Positions 1 through 5,456 of a stretch of 6,190 nucleotides of DNA are shown here, one piece after another. Origin of the DNA: Flavobacteriaceae bacterium TMED179 (lineage in GTDB: Bacteria; Bacteroidota; Bacteroidia; Flavobacteriales; Flavobacteriaceae); NCBI GenBank assembly GCA_002169865.1, contig NHIC01000003.1, positions 32,814-39,003 of the forward strand, read 5' to 3'. Position numbers and translations under genes: made by a program. The notes under the pieces are model-generated. The model made no database searches. It saw only the letters and a list, made by a program, of their open reading frames with translations, and was not told the origin of the DNA. How positions within the stretch are numbered: position 1 is the stretch's first letter; each line of letters begins with the position of its first letter.

Positions 1-17
1 TCTAAACTTTTTTTAGA
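1..17 (-). terminator. Possible AT-rich hairpin after the first secreted-protein gene
   Basis: The first 17 bases form a perfect 6-bp inverted repeat (TCTAAA, five-base spacer, TTTAGA) starting two bases beyond the stop codon at 19-21. On the minus strand it would fold just downstream of the gene. It has no G-C-rich stem, and the window ends before any U-tract could be seen, so calling it a terminator is an inference from position only. Confidence 0.25.
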
Positions 18-18
18 T

Positions 19-741
19 TCAGTTTGAAGTCGATGAAATGACTTCTAAAATATACCTTGAATCAAAATTTAATGGTTCTAATCTTTTAAAATCTAGGGCT
101 TTAATCGCTTTTCCTTCCCCGGATAAATGTTTCATAAGATTAGACATATTATTGAAAGCGTCATAAGTCATAAATGATGCATAATCTGATCCCTGTGGAG
201 TAATTTTAGTTGCGTAACCCCAACCTGTCATTCCTGCAGATTTCATAACTTTTTTAAATATTGGTGAAACGATATTTTCACTATCATCAAGTACTTTATC
301 AATATCATTTGGAGTGCCAAAATTAAATAATACAAACTTCCCGTTTTCTTCGGTATTAATCTGACCCTTGATTTGATAATAATATCTTCTATCGGATTCA
401 ATAGTCCAGCCATCATATAGTAGTTGTGGTTTTACCCCGACTATTTCCTCAGAGTTTGTCCACCAACTTGCCGAAGGAGATGTTGCTGAGTCAATATCTT
501 TATAAACATTTACCCACATATAATTATAATCTTTATTTGTGGTATTAAAAGACTTCATCAATGCCCACCAAACTAAATTCCCCTTATTTACGGCGTCTTG
601 AGCAATCTTTTGACTGTAATTAGTTTCAATTTCTAAAAATTTTTCTGCTTGATTCTGGGGAACCTTTACTGGGTGAAAAACAGCTATTTGAGCAGATAGA
701 TAAATAGGAACTAAAAAAATAAATAATAATAATTTTTTCAT
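19..741 (-). CDS. Exported protein with two ABM/Dabb-like alpha+beta barrel domains
   Basis: A 240-aa protein with no function I can name. Residues 1-17 form a signal peptide (MKKLLLFIFLVPIYLSA), with likely cleavage before Q18, so it is probably periplasmic or exported. Two similar halves follow. Residues 19-110 start with a beta strand (IAVFHPVKV), then an amphipathic helix (QAEKFLEIE) and Trp-rich strands (LVWWALMKSF, YMWVNVYKD). Residues 125-235 repeat the strand-helix-strand pattern (KFVLFNF, then SPIFKKVMKSAGMTGWG, then YASFMTYDAF). This layout recalls the antibiotic-biosynthesis-monooxygenase/Dabb fold in tandem. That is a fold-level inference, and no catalytic residues are evident. 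The ATG at 739-741 directly precedes the signal peptide. The gene shares its upstream DNA with the neighbour at 882-1628. A terminator between them suggests separate transcripts. Confidence 0.8.
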   Translation of the reverse strand: MKKLLLFIFLVPIYLSAQIAVFHPVKVPQNQAEKFLEIETNYSQKIAQDAVNKGNLVWWALMKSFNTTNKDYNYMWVNVYKDIDSATSPSASWWTNSEEIVGVKPQLLYDGWTIESDRRYYYQIKGQINTEENGKFVLFNFGTPNDIDKVLDDSENIVSPIFKKVMKSAGMTGWGYATKITPQGSDYASFMTYDAFNNMSNLMKHLSGEGKAIKALDFKRLEPLNFDSRYILEVISSTSN

Positions 742-833
742 TTTTATTGATTTATGGTTAACAAGCAGCTAATATATAAAATCTACAATATCTATATTTC
801 TTGCTTTGCAGAACTTAATGAAGATGATATGCC
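742..833 (-). promoter_or_regulatory. Upstream control region, copy A
   Basis: This stretch aligns almost throughout with the region upstream of the neighbouring gene (1629-1724). Conserved parts, in minus-strand order, are a 23-bp box at 811-833, an ATATTGTAGA segment, TATATTAGC near 768-776 and CATAAATCAAT just before the ATG. TATATTAG (769-776) is one base away from the Bacteroidota -7 consensus TAnnTTTG and ends 27 bases before the ATG. I see no well-spaced -33 TTG, so the exact promoter is uncertain. The conservation is directly visible, whereas a regulatory role is inferred. Confidence 0.5.
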
Positions 834-840
834 TGGAAAT

Positions 841-862
841 AAAAAACCTTCCACTTGGGAGG
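841..862 (-). terminator. Intrinsic terminator of the 882-1628 gene
   Basis: On the minus strand, 20 bases past the stop codon at 882-884, CCTCCC-AAGT-GGAAGG (862-847) folds into a 6-bp stem with one C-A mismatch and a four-base loop, followed at once by six T. It would end transcription before the next secreted-protein gene. The plus-strand version pairs slightly better (U-G in place of C-A) but lacks a good U-tract. Confidence 0.7.
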
Positions 863-881
863 GTCTATATATTACTTTATT

Positions 882-1628
882 TTAATTAGGGAGAAGTGCT
901 TCAACTAATTCAAGTGATTCTCTTTGATGGCCAATAATCATTTCTAAAGACTCTCTAAACGCTCTTCTATCTGCTTTAAATGTTTCCCAGCCAAACATTT
1001 CGTTATAGTCATCTTCCCAAGAAGAGTCAAAATCTGGATTAGTATCATTAAACCTGTTAAATGCAACATATGAAACAAAAGTATTCCCTCGACCACCTGA
1101 AACAAGACTTAACATAATTCTACTGCTATTTGGTCGTCTGTTTTCCATAACCTTCCCAATTCTTTCTGCCCATCTAGCAAAATATTCAATGTGTGTTTGT
1201 TTTACAACATAAATATTTTTTATTAGATATTTGAATGGTGGGGTTGACTCATCTACATTAACATCTGCCCAACTTTCTCTTTTCCATATTTGTTGACCGC
1301 CAATTGATTCCGCGTAAGGCATTACGTTATCAGCCCAATATTTGAGTTCATCTGAAGCATCTCTATCATATCCTTCGGAAGTTTGAAAGGGCATTATTCT
1401 TTCATATGTTCCTGCATTTTGACCAGTTGTTACTTTATAGGTGACAATTAAATTATCTGGACTCGAATTAAATTTTCTAGTCTTTTTTGCGGCTGACTGA
1501 ATAAATTTATTTTCCATCCCTGCTTTAGCTTTATAATGAAATGTATTCCAATATTCTGCATCCGGATCTCTCTGCCCATATGTACTTGATAATATTATAG
1601 CAAAAAGTAATAAAAGTGTGTTTTTCAT
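882..1628 (-). CDS. Exported protein, distant paralogue of the neighbouring gene
   Basis: A 248-aa protein of unknown function. Residues 1-18 form a signal peptide (MKNTLLLLFAIILSSTYG) with probable cleavage before Q19, the same Gln at +1 as in the neighbour. Residues 25-100 show a strand (YWNTFHYKAKAG), a helix (MENKFIQSAAKKTRKF) and strands (LIVTYKVTTG, TYERIMPF), the order seen in ABM/Dabb-like ferredoxin folds. Residues 130-205 repeat it (KYLIKNIYVVK, IEYFARWAERIGKVME, RIMLSLVSGG, TFVSYVAFNRF). The tail is acidic and helical (EDDYNEMFGW, then ESLEMIIGHQRESLELVEALL). Relationship to the 19-741 protein rests on similar size, signal peptide, domain layout and nearly identical upstream DNA; direct residue identity is low. 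The start is the ATG at 1626-1628, before the signal peptide. Alternatives such as a ligand-binding or small-molecule-degrading role cannot be told apart. Confidence 0.8.
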   Translation of the reverse strand: MKNTLLLLFAIILSSTYGQRDPDAEYWNTFHYKAKAGMENKFIQSAAKKTRKFNSSPDNLIVTYKVTTGQNAGTYERIMPFQTSEGYDRDASDELKYWADNVMPYAESIGGQQIWKRESWADVNVDESTPPFKYLIKNIYVVKQTHIEYFARWAERIGKVMENRRPNSSRIMLSLVSGGRGNTFVSYVAFNRFNDTNPDFDSSWEDDYNEMFGWETFKADRRAFRESLEMIIGHQRESLELVEALLPN

Positions 1629-1724
1629 TTTAATTGATTTATGATTAATAAGCTGCTAATATAGAAAACTCTACAATATCTCTACTCCGTGTTTTCTTCC
1701 TGAACTTAATGAAGAGGATATGCC
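1629..1724 (-). promoter_or_regulatory. Upstream control region, copy B
   Basis: This is the partner of the region at 742-833. The 23-bp box at 1702-1724 matches copy A at 22 of 23 bases and begins 73 bases above the ATG (69 in copy A). ATATTGTAGA and TATATTAGC (-7-like TATATTAG at 1656-1663) are also shared, as is CATAAATCAAT next to the ATG. TATATTAG lies the same distance from the ATG in both copies. Conservation exceeds that of the two coding regions, which suggests retained function, probably binding of a common regulator; this is inferred. Confidence 0.5.
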
Positions 1725-1730
1725 GATGAT

Positions 1731-2045
1731 CTAGCTGTTTGATATTTCATAAAAAACTCTATTATTTTCTATTCCAAAAAGTGTTACTCCATTATCTAAT
1801 GCCTTGAAAATCTCGATAAAATTGAATTCGTAAGCATCAAGTTCTTGATTATAAAAGCCTTCTAATTTATTACGATTAATTAACTCAGAAAGATATTTAG
1901 CAAAAACATTTGATTGAATTAAAATCGCTTTTGCTTTTTCACAATCTCCACTATCATTTACTCCATTAATTTGTAAAATCAGATGAGTATAAAATGAGTT
2001 ACCATTAATAGAATTTAGTTGGGCAGATTTTCTAGGTAAAGAAGA
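1731..2045 (-). pseudogene. Start-less C-terminal gene fragment, family unknown
   Basis: An open frame of 104 codons ends in TAG at 1731-1733 and is preceded by an in-frame TAA at 2046-2048. It contains no ATG, GTG or TTG, so it cannot begin translation normally. The encoded sequence looks like real protein: mixed charged and hydrophobic, with helix-like stretches such as AKAILIQSNVFAKYLSELI and ELDAYEFNFIEIFKALDNG, ending GIENNRVFYEISNS. I do not recognise the family. It lies between the tRNA-Asn terminator and the secreted-protein genes, directly next to a tandem AGTGCCAA repeat where the coding signal stops. The likely explanation is the 3' end of a gene truncated by an insertion, deletion or recombination event. 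A start at an unusual codon such as ATT cannot be excluded. Confidence 0.55.
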
Positions 2046-2047
2046 TT

Positions 2048-2066
2048 AGTGCCAAATAAGTGCCAA
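2048..2066. repeat. Tandem AGTGCCAA direct repeat beside the tRNA locus
   Basis: AGTGCCAA occurs at 2048-2055 and again at 2059-2066, an 11-base period, about one helical turn. It sits between the truncated frame at 1731-2045 and the tRNA-Asn terminator. Same-face direct repeats of this kind can be recombinase or regulator binding sites. An attachment-site origin is inference from position next to a tRNA gene and a gene fragment. Confidence 0.5.
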
Positions 2067-2102
2067 GAAATTGACTAACTTTATAATTAGCTTAGTTGTA
2101 AG

Positions 2103-2131
2103 AAAAAACCCCCACTTTACGCGAGGGCTTT
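2103..2131 (-). terminator. Intrinsic terminator of tRNA-Asn
   Basis: On the minus strand AAAGCCCTC pairs with GGGGGTTTT around a loop of GCGTAAAGT. The five-pair core (2123-2127 with 2109-2113, one U-G) is extended by G-U and A-U pairs, and six T follow at 2108-2103. It begins about 33 bases past the tRNA 3' end. The plus-strand reading has a C-A mismatch and a poorer U-tract, so the element serves the tRNA transcript. Confidence 0.85.
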
Positions 2132-2163
2132 AGTTTGTTAATGTAGTGTAGCGGTTAAGCTAG

Positions 2164-2237
2164 CTCCCCCTCTTGGACTCGAACCAAGGACCCTCTGATT
2201 AACAGTCAGATGCTCTAACCAACTGAGCTAAGGAGGA
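2164..2237 (-). tRNA. tRNA-Asn (anticodon GTT)
   Basis: The minus strand folds into a complete 74-nt cloverleaf. The acceptor stem is TCCTCCT/AGGGGGA (one U-G) with discriminator G, the D arm GCTC-AGTTGGTTA-GAGC, the anticodon stem TCTGA/TCAGA with loop CTGTTAA, the variable loop GGGTC, and the T arm CTTGG-TTCGAGT-CCAAG. Anticodon GTT (2201-2203) reads Asn codons AAC and AAU. CCA is not encoded (CTA follows the discriminator), so it must be added after transcription. Its own promoter and terminator flank it, and it appears to be a single-gene transcript. Gene fragments on both sides suggest use as an integration target in the past. Confidence 0.97.
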
Positions 2238-2255
2238 ATATTAATGACTGAATTT

Positions 2256-2333
2256 GATTAAAGAGTTTTTAAGATGTGATAATCTGTTGTGGCTCTAGTT
2301 TACTTAAAATTTAAAAGTAAAACTCTTTTAATC
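2256..2333 (-). repeat. Inverted repeats in the tRNA-Asn leader
   Basis: On the minus strand GATTAAAAGAGTTTT (2333-2319) is complementary to AAAACTCTTTAATC (2269-2256), with one bulged base, enclosing about 50 nt. A second inverted repeat, GTTTTACTT with AAGTAAAC (2323-2315 with 2305-2298), overlaps the first arm, so the two stems cannot form fully together. They lie in the predicted leader between the promoter and the tRNA 5' end. A role in processing of the precursor is possible, but low-complexity AT sequence may also explain part of the pairing. Confidence 0.45.
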
Positions 2334-2348
2334 TTTTAGACAGACGGG

Positions 2349-2379
2349 CAAATATAAATAAACTCGAGTAAAGTGTAAA
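2349..2379 (-). promoter_or_regulatory. Promoter of tRNA-Asn
   Basis: On the minus strand TATATTTG (2356-2349) matches the Bacteroidota -7 consensus TAnnTTTG exactly, and TTTACA (2379-2374) lies 17 bases upstream as a -35-like element. Transcription should start near 2342, leaving a leader of about 105 nt before the mature tRNA. A perfect palindrome, GTGTAAA-GGG-TTTACAC (2373-2389), overlaps the upstream element. Confidence 0.7.
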
Positions 2380-2417
2380 GGGTTTACACCCTATTCTTAA
2401 ATATTGTTTTTGGAGAA

Positions 2418-2570
2418 TTAAAATCCAAAAGTATCTATTAGTCCAACCCTTTCATCTATACTTGTTTCCATTATAGAGTCCCACTCATTATAAAATTCTT
2501 CTAATGTTTTATTAAATGTTAATTCAAATGCACTTTTAAAACCTAACTGATATAAATTTGGATAAAATAT
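2418..2570 (-). pseudogene. 50-codon C-terminal gene remnant upstream of tRNA-Asn
   Basis: A 50-codon frame ends in TAA at 2418-2420 and is preceded by an in-frame TAA at 2571-2573. Its only ATG lies deep inside, at codon 34. The translation looks genuine, with YPNLYQLGFKSAFELTFN then KTLEEFYNEWDSIME. The pattern G-F-x-x-A-F-x-x-x-F-x-x-(T/S)-L-E-E-F-Y-x-x-W is common near the C-termini of bacterial proteins that end in such a helix pair, but I cannot assign a family. No coding signal continues above 2573 in any minus-strand frame I read. It is best taken as the eroded 3' end of a lost gene, the counterpart on the promoter side of the fragment at 1731-2045. Confidence 0.5.
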
Positions 2571-2691
2571 TTAATAATAACCTTAATTAAGCTATTAGAT
2601 TATATTTTTAGATATTTAAATGAAAAATCAACGTTTAGAAATCCGTAACATTAATTAATTTTATTCTTTAAAAATGATAGAATAAATTTTT

Positions 2692-3249
2692 ATGAGAGCC
2701 ACGTTATTTAGTTTGTTTACAATCTTTTATTTTTCAAAAAATATGGCACAAAAATATGAGACACAAAAATTTGAAGTTATAAAAAGCATAGGAGAAGCAG
2801 AAATACGCTACTATCCCCCTGTAATGAAAATTAAAGCAAATAGAAATAATGGTTTTGGTTCCTTATTTGGATATATTTCAGGTAAGAACGTAAATGGTCA
2901 AAAAATTGCCATGACCACTCCTGTTTATATGCAAGAGGATAATGGGGAAAAAGTTATGGAATTCGTTCTACCTCGAGAATTTGATTCACAATCTACTCCA
3001 GATGCTTTATCTGATAAGGTTAAAGTTTATGAATCAAATCCTGGTTATTTTATCGCCTACGCCTTCGGAGGATATGCGGTTGATTGGGTTTCTAATAGAG
3101 CTACTAAGTCACTAAAAGAAATTATAAAAGCTAATAACATTAATGTTGAGGGTGATCCAATACTGTTAGTTTATAATTCTCCATACAAACTAATCAATCG
3201 AAAAAATGAAATTCTTTTTAAAATAACTGATCAAAAGAATCCTAAATAA
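2692..3249 (+). CDS. SOUL haem-binding family protein
   Basis: A 185-aa member of the SOUL/HEBP family, whose members bind haem or other tetrapyrroles; the bacterial role is not settled. SOUL features run in order from about residue 22: YETQKFEVIKSIGEAEIRYYPP (22-43), the hallmark IAMTTPVYM (72-80), VMEFVLP (88-94), the aromatic stretch GYFIAYAFGGYAVDW (118-132) and the terminal YNSPYKL (161-167). Residues 1-20 are hydrophobic (LFSLFTIFYF) and end in MAQ, resembling a weak signal peptide, so export is likely; a start at M18 would give a cytosolic form. The long ATG start is preferred because the hydrophobic leader is in frame and Gln follows Ala, as in the exported proteins nearby. Length is normal for a single SOUL domain. 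It converges on rseP with a 5-bp gap and no terminator between them. No convincing promoter was found in 2574-2691. Confidence 0.9.
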   Translation: MRATLFSLFTIFYFSKNMAQKYETQKFEVIKSIGEAEIRYYPPVMKIKANRNNGFGSLFGYISGKNVNGQKIAMTTPVYMQEDNGEKVMEFVLPREFDSQSTPDALSDKVKVYESNPGYFIAYAFGGYAVDWVSNRATKSLKEIIKANNINVEGDPILLVYNSPYKLINRKNEILFKITDQKNPK

Positions 3250-3254
3250 AATCA

Positions 3255-4571
3255 TTAACCAAATAGCCAACGAAATAAATCATTCCCATTTGCATAAAGA
3301 ACCAAAGCCATTAAAAGGAAAAAGCCAAACATCTGGGCGTATTCCATAAATTTATCATTAGGCTTTCGGCCCGATATCATTTCATAAAATAAGAACATTA
3401 CGTGTCCCCCATCTAATGCAGGTATTGGTAAGATATTCATAAAGGCAAGAATAATTGAAATTAAAGCTGTACTAGACCAAAATCCTTTCCAATTCCATTG
3501 GTCTGGAAACATACTTCCAATTGCTCCAAAACCACCTAATTGAGATGCACCTTTGGATGTAAAGACATATTTAAATTGGGCTATGTAATCATGTAAAGTC
3601 CAATAACCATAGTCAAAACCTTCAATTATACTTTCAGATAAACTCAAGGTCTCAAATTCAAATGAAAAAGAATCAACCTTGGGATAAACTCCTAAAGTTC
3701 CATCGGTTGAAGTTTTGATATCTAAAGTATCAACCTTACTATTACGCTCATAGGCTAGACGAATTACCCTAGATTCTCCAGACATATTATTTTTAAATTC
3801 GCTCCAATTATTTACTGGATTTCCATTGATATTTATAATCTTGTCATTTGATTTAAGACCAATATTTGCAGCAGGAGAATTTGGAATAATACTATCTAAA
3901 ACAGCAGGTATAACTGGAGAAAATGGTATCATTTCTCCAGATTCAAACATTTTAGAACCTATATCTTCAGGGATTTTAAGATTTATAATTGAACCGTTTT
4001 GACGTTTAACTGTAACGGAATTAACATCGCGAAGTAAAAAGTATTTGTTAATCTCTAATACATTTTCTAATGTTTTTCCATTTACAGTTAAAATTTGATC
4101 TCCTGTTTCAAAACCTAGCTGAGCAACGACTGGAGAAGGTTCTAATCCCATTGGCAAATCCTCAGAAGCAAGAGTATATTTACCCCATACAAAAAGGATC
4201 ATCATATAAATTAAAAAACCTAGAATCAGATTTACCGTTACACCACCAAGCATTATAATCAAACGTTGCCAAGCAGGTTTTGATCTAAATTCCCAAGGTT
4301 TTGGAGGTTGTAACATCTGCTCTTTATCCATACTCTCATCGATCATTCCAGAGATTTTAACGTAACCTCCTAATGGCAGCCAACCAATACCATATGTAGT
4401 TTCTCCAATTTTCTTCTTAAATAGAGCAAATTTGACATCAAAAAACAAAAAGAATTTTTCAACACGTGTCTTAAATATTCGAGCGGGAATAAAATGACCT
4501 AATTCATGGAGAACAATCAATAAAGAAAGACTCATTAATAATTGAATTGCTTTTACTACAAATGGACTCAT
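3255..4571 (-). CDS. rseP: Site-2 intramembrane zinc metalloprotease RseP
   Basis: A 438-aa inner-membrane protease of the M50 (S2P) family. It cleaves membrane-embedded substrates such as anti-sigma factors and can clear signal-peptide remnants. Visible in order are a first membrane segment with the zinc-binding HELGH (residues 22-26), the conserved WLPLGGYVKISGM region (about 65-76), a second membrane segment after WQRLIIMLGG (102-128), two PDZ domains (about 141-201 and 221-296), the conserved LGGFGAIG loop (345-352), and the third zinc ligand region ILPIPALDGGH (380-390) within a membrane segment, followed by a final C-terminal one. Start choice: the frame stays open to an ATG at 4613, but a perfect TAnnTTTG element at 4590-4597 would start transcription near 4583, below that codon and the ATG at 4601. 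The ATG at 4571 also matches the usual flavobacterial N-terminus (MSxFxxKxxQ). The gene is divergent from the SCO gene and convergent with the SOUL gene. Confidence 0.95.
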   Translation of the reverse strand: MSPFVVKAIQLLMSLSLLIVLHELGHFIPARIFKTRVEKFFLFFDVKFALFKKKIGETTYGIGWLPLGGYVKISGMIDESMDKEQMLQPPKPWEFRSKPAWQRLIIMLGGVTVNLILGFLIYMMILFVWGKYTLASEDLPMGLEPSPVVAQLGFETGDQILTVNGKTLENVLEINKYFLLRDVNSVTVKRQNGSIINLKIPEDIGSKMFESGEMIPFSPVIPAVLDSIIPNSPAANIGLKSNDKIININGNPVNNWSEFKNNMSGESRVIRLAYERNSKVDTLDIKTSTDGTLGVYPKVDSFSFEFETLSLSESIIEGFDYGYWTLHDYIAQFKYVFTSKGASQLGGFGAIGSMFPDQWNWKGFWSSTALISIILAFMNILPIPALDGGHVMFLFYEMISGRKPNDKFMEYAQMFGFFLLMALVLYANGNDLFRWLFG

Positions 4572-4589
4572 ATTAGAATTTTGATTCTG

Positions 4590-4597
4590 CAAAAGTA
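4590..4597 (-). promoter_or_regulatory. -7 element of the rseP promoter
   Basis: The minus strand reads TACTTTTG followed by CAGA, an exact match to the Bacteroidota TAnnTTTG element. It is 18 bases above the ATG at 4571, implying a short leader of about 12 nt. The -33 TTG is not well preserved. It decides the rseP start, because upstream in-frame ATGs fall outside the predicted transcript. Confidence 0.6.
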
Positions 4598-4683
4598 ACA
4601 TAATAGCATGCATAATAAAAATCTAATGTTTAGTTTTGAAATACTTTTTAAGCTGTGCATTTTTATATCGATTTTAAATCTTC

Positions 4684-4691
4684 TAAATTTG
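4684..4691 (+). promoter_or_regulatory. -7 element of the SCO gene promoter
   Basis: TAAATTTG followed by CC matches TAnnTTTG exactly. It predicts transcription from about 4697-4699, leaving roughly 10 nt before the ATG at 4708. It faces away from the rseP element, with 86 bp between them. No clear -33 TTG is present, which weakens the call. An in-frame TTG at 4699 would sit at the transcription start and is unlikely to be used. Confidence 0.55.
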
Positions 4692-4707
4692 CCGTGTTTT
4701 GAGTTTT

Positions 4708-5385
4708 ATGATAAAAATTTTTAAAGAGTATAAGTTTTTTATAGGTACCCTAATCCTATCGTCAGCGCTAATATTAACCTTATTCTACAATGCCCTCAAG
4801 CCTGATGAAAAATTACCGATTTATCAACCTGCAATGGTAAATTATGAGTTGGTAGATAGTAGCCTTCAACATGTAAAAAAATATCATAAAATTGCCCCCT
4901 TCTCTTTAACTAACCAAAACGGTTTGACTATAACTGATAAAGACTATTTAAATAAAATATATGTTGCGGACTTTTTTTTCACCACTTGTCCTTCCATTTG
5001 TCCAAAAATGACAGCAAATATGGGGCTAATTCAAGATGCTATTTTAAAAGATAAACAAGTTATGTTACTATCATTTAGCGTAACACCTGAAATTGATTCT
5101 GTAGCAAAACTTAAAACCTATGCTCTTGAAAAAGGGGTAATTGATTCTAAGTGGAACTTACTCACAGGAAATAAAAAACAGATTTACGAGCTTGCCCGAA
5201 AATCATACTTAGCAGTCAAAGAAACAGGTAATGGGGACGCACATGATATGATCCACACTGAAAATTTTATATTAGTTGACCCTGAGAAAAGAATACGTGG
5301 ATTTTACGATGGGACAGACACAGCAGCTATGAGCGAGCTACTTTCAGATATCACATTACTCCAACAGGAATATTTAAGCCCATGA
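4708..5385 (+). CDS. SCO1/SenC family copper chaperone or thiol-disulfide protein
   Basis: A 225-aa membrane-anchored thioredoxin-fold protein. SCO proteins deliver copper to, or reduce the cysteines of, the CuA site of cytochrome c oxidase, acting on the periplasmic side. A single N-terminal membrane segment (about residues 9-28, FFIGTLILSSALILTLFY) anchors it. The thioredoxin-like domain follows from about residue 60: FSLTNQNG, VADFFFTTCPSICPKM with the CxxxC metal site at C94 and C98, LLSFSVTPEIDS (the usual SCO SVDPxxDT region), and the third ligand H183 in IHTENFILVDPEKRIRGFY. A second His, H179, lies four residues earlier. All three family ligands are present. The ATG at 4708 is chosen over the TTG three codons upstream because of the promoter position and because ATG is the normal start. 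The gene is divergent from rseP and 71 bp upstream of feoA on the same strand. Confidence 0.92.
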   Translation: MIKIFKEYKFFIGTLILSSALILTLFYNALKPDEKLPIYQPAMVNYELVDSSLQHVKKYHKIAPFSLTNQNGLTITDKDYLNKIYVADFFFTTCPSICPKMTANMGLIQDAILKDKQVMLLSFSVTPEIDSVAKLKTYALEKGVIDSKWNLLTGNKKQIYELARKSYLAVKETGNGDAHDMIHTENFILVDPEKRIRGFYDGTDTAAMSELLSDITLLQQEYLSP

Positions 5386-5426
5386 TATTTTTCAAACTGA
5401 ACAAGATTTAAAGCGAGGATTTTCCC

Positions 5427-5434
5427 TACTTTAG
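5427..5434 (+). promoter_or_regulatory. Possible -7 element before feoA
   Basis: TACTTTAG differs from TAnnTTTG at one base and lies 22 bases above the feoA ATG, the right range for a leader of about 15 nt. No convincing -33 element or terminator is seen in the 71-bp gap after the SCO gene, so read-through from 4697 is equally possible. I saw no clear Fur-box palindrome. Confidence 0.3.
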
Positions 5435-5456
5435 CCCCTTAAAATCATTCTAAATA

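Noticed and set aside
847..862. Bidirectional terminator reading
   Set aside because: The plus-strand hairpin pairs well, but only a mixed TCTATATATT follows, and no plus-strand gene lies upstream to need it.
2049..2064. Sigma-54-like sequence TGGCAC-TTATT-TGGCA on the minus strand
   Set aside because: The spacing fits the -24/-12 pattern with one mismatch, but it is fully explained by the tandem AGTGCCAA repeat, and the only downstream frame lacks a start codon.
2164..2237. Duplicated tRNA 3' end as evidence of an integrated island
   Set aside because: I found no second copy of the tRNA-Asn 3' end in the window and no integrase gene, so no current island can be claimed here.
4070..4258. 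62-codon open frame on the plus strand
   Set aside because: It lies wholly antisense to the RseP coding region across the membrane segment and PDZ1, has no family features, and is a shadow frame.
4699..4707. TTG start giving a three-residue longer SCO protein
   Set aside because: It coincides with the predicted transcription start and an ATG follows three codons later, next to the membrane anchor.
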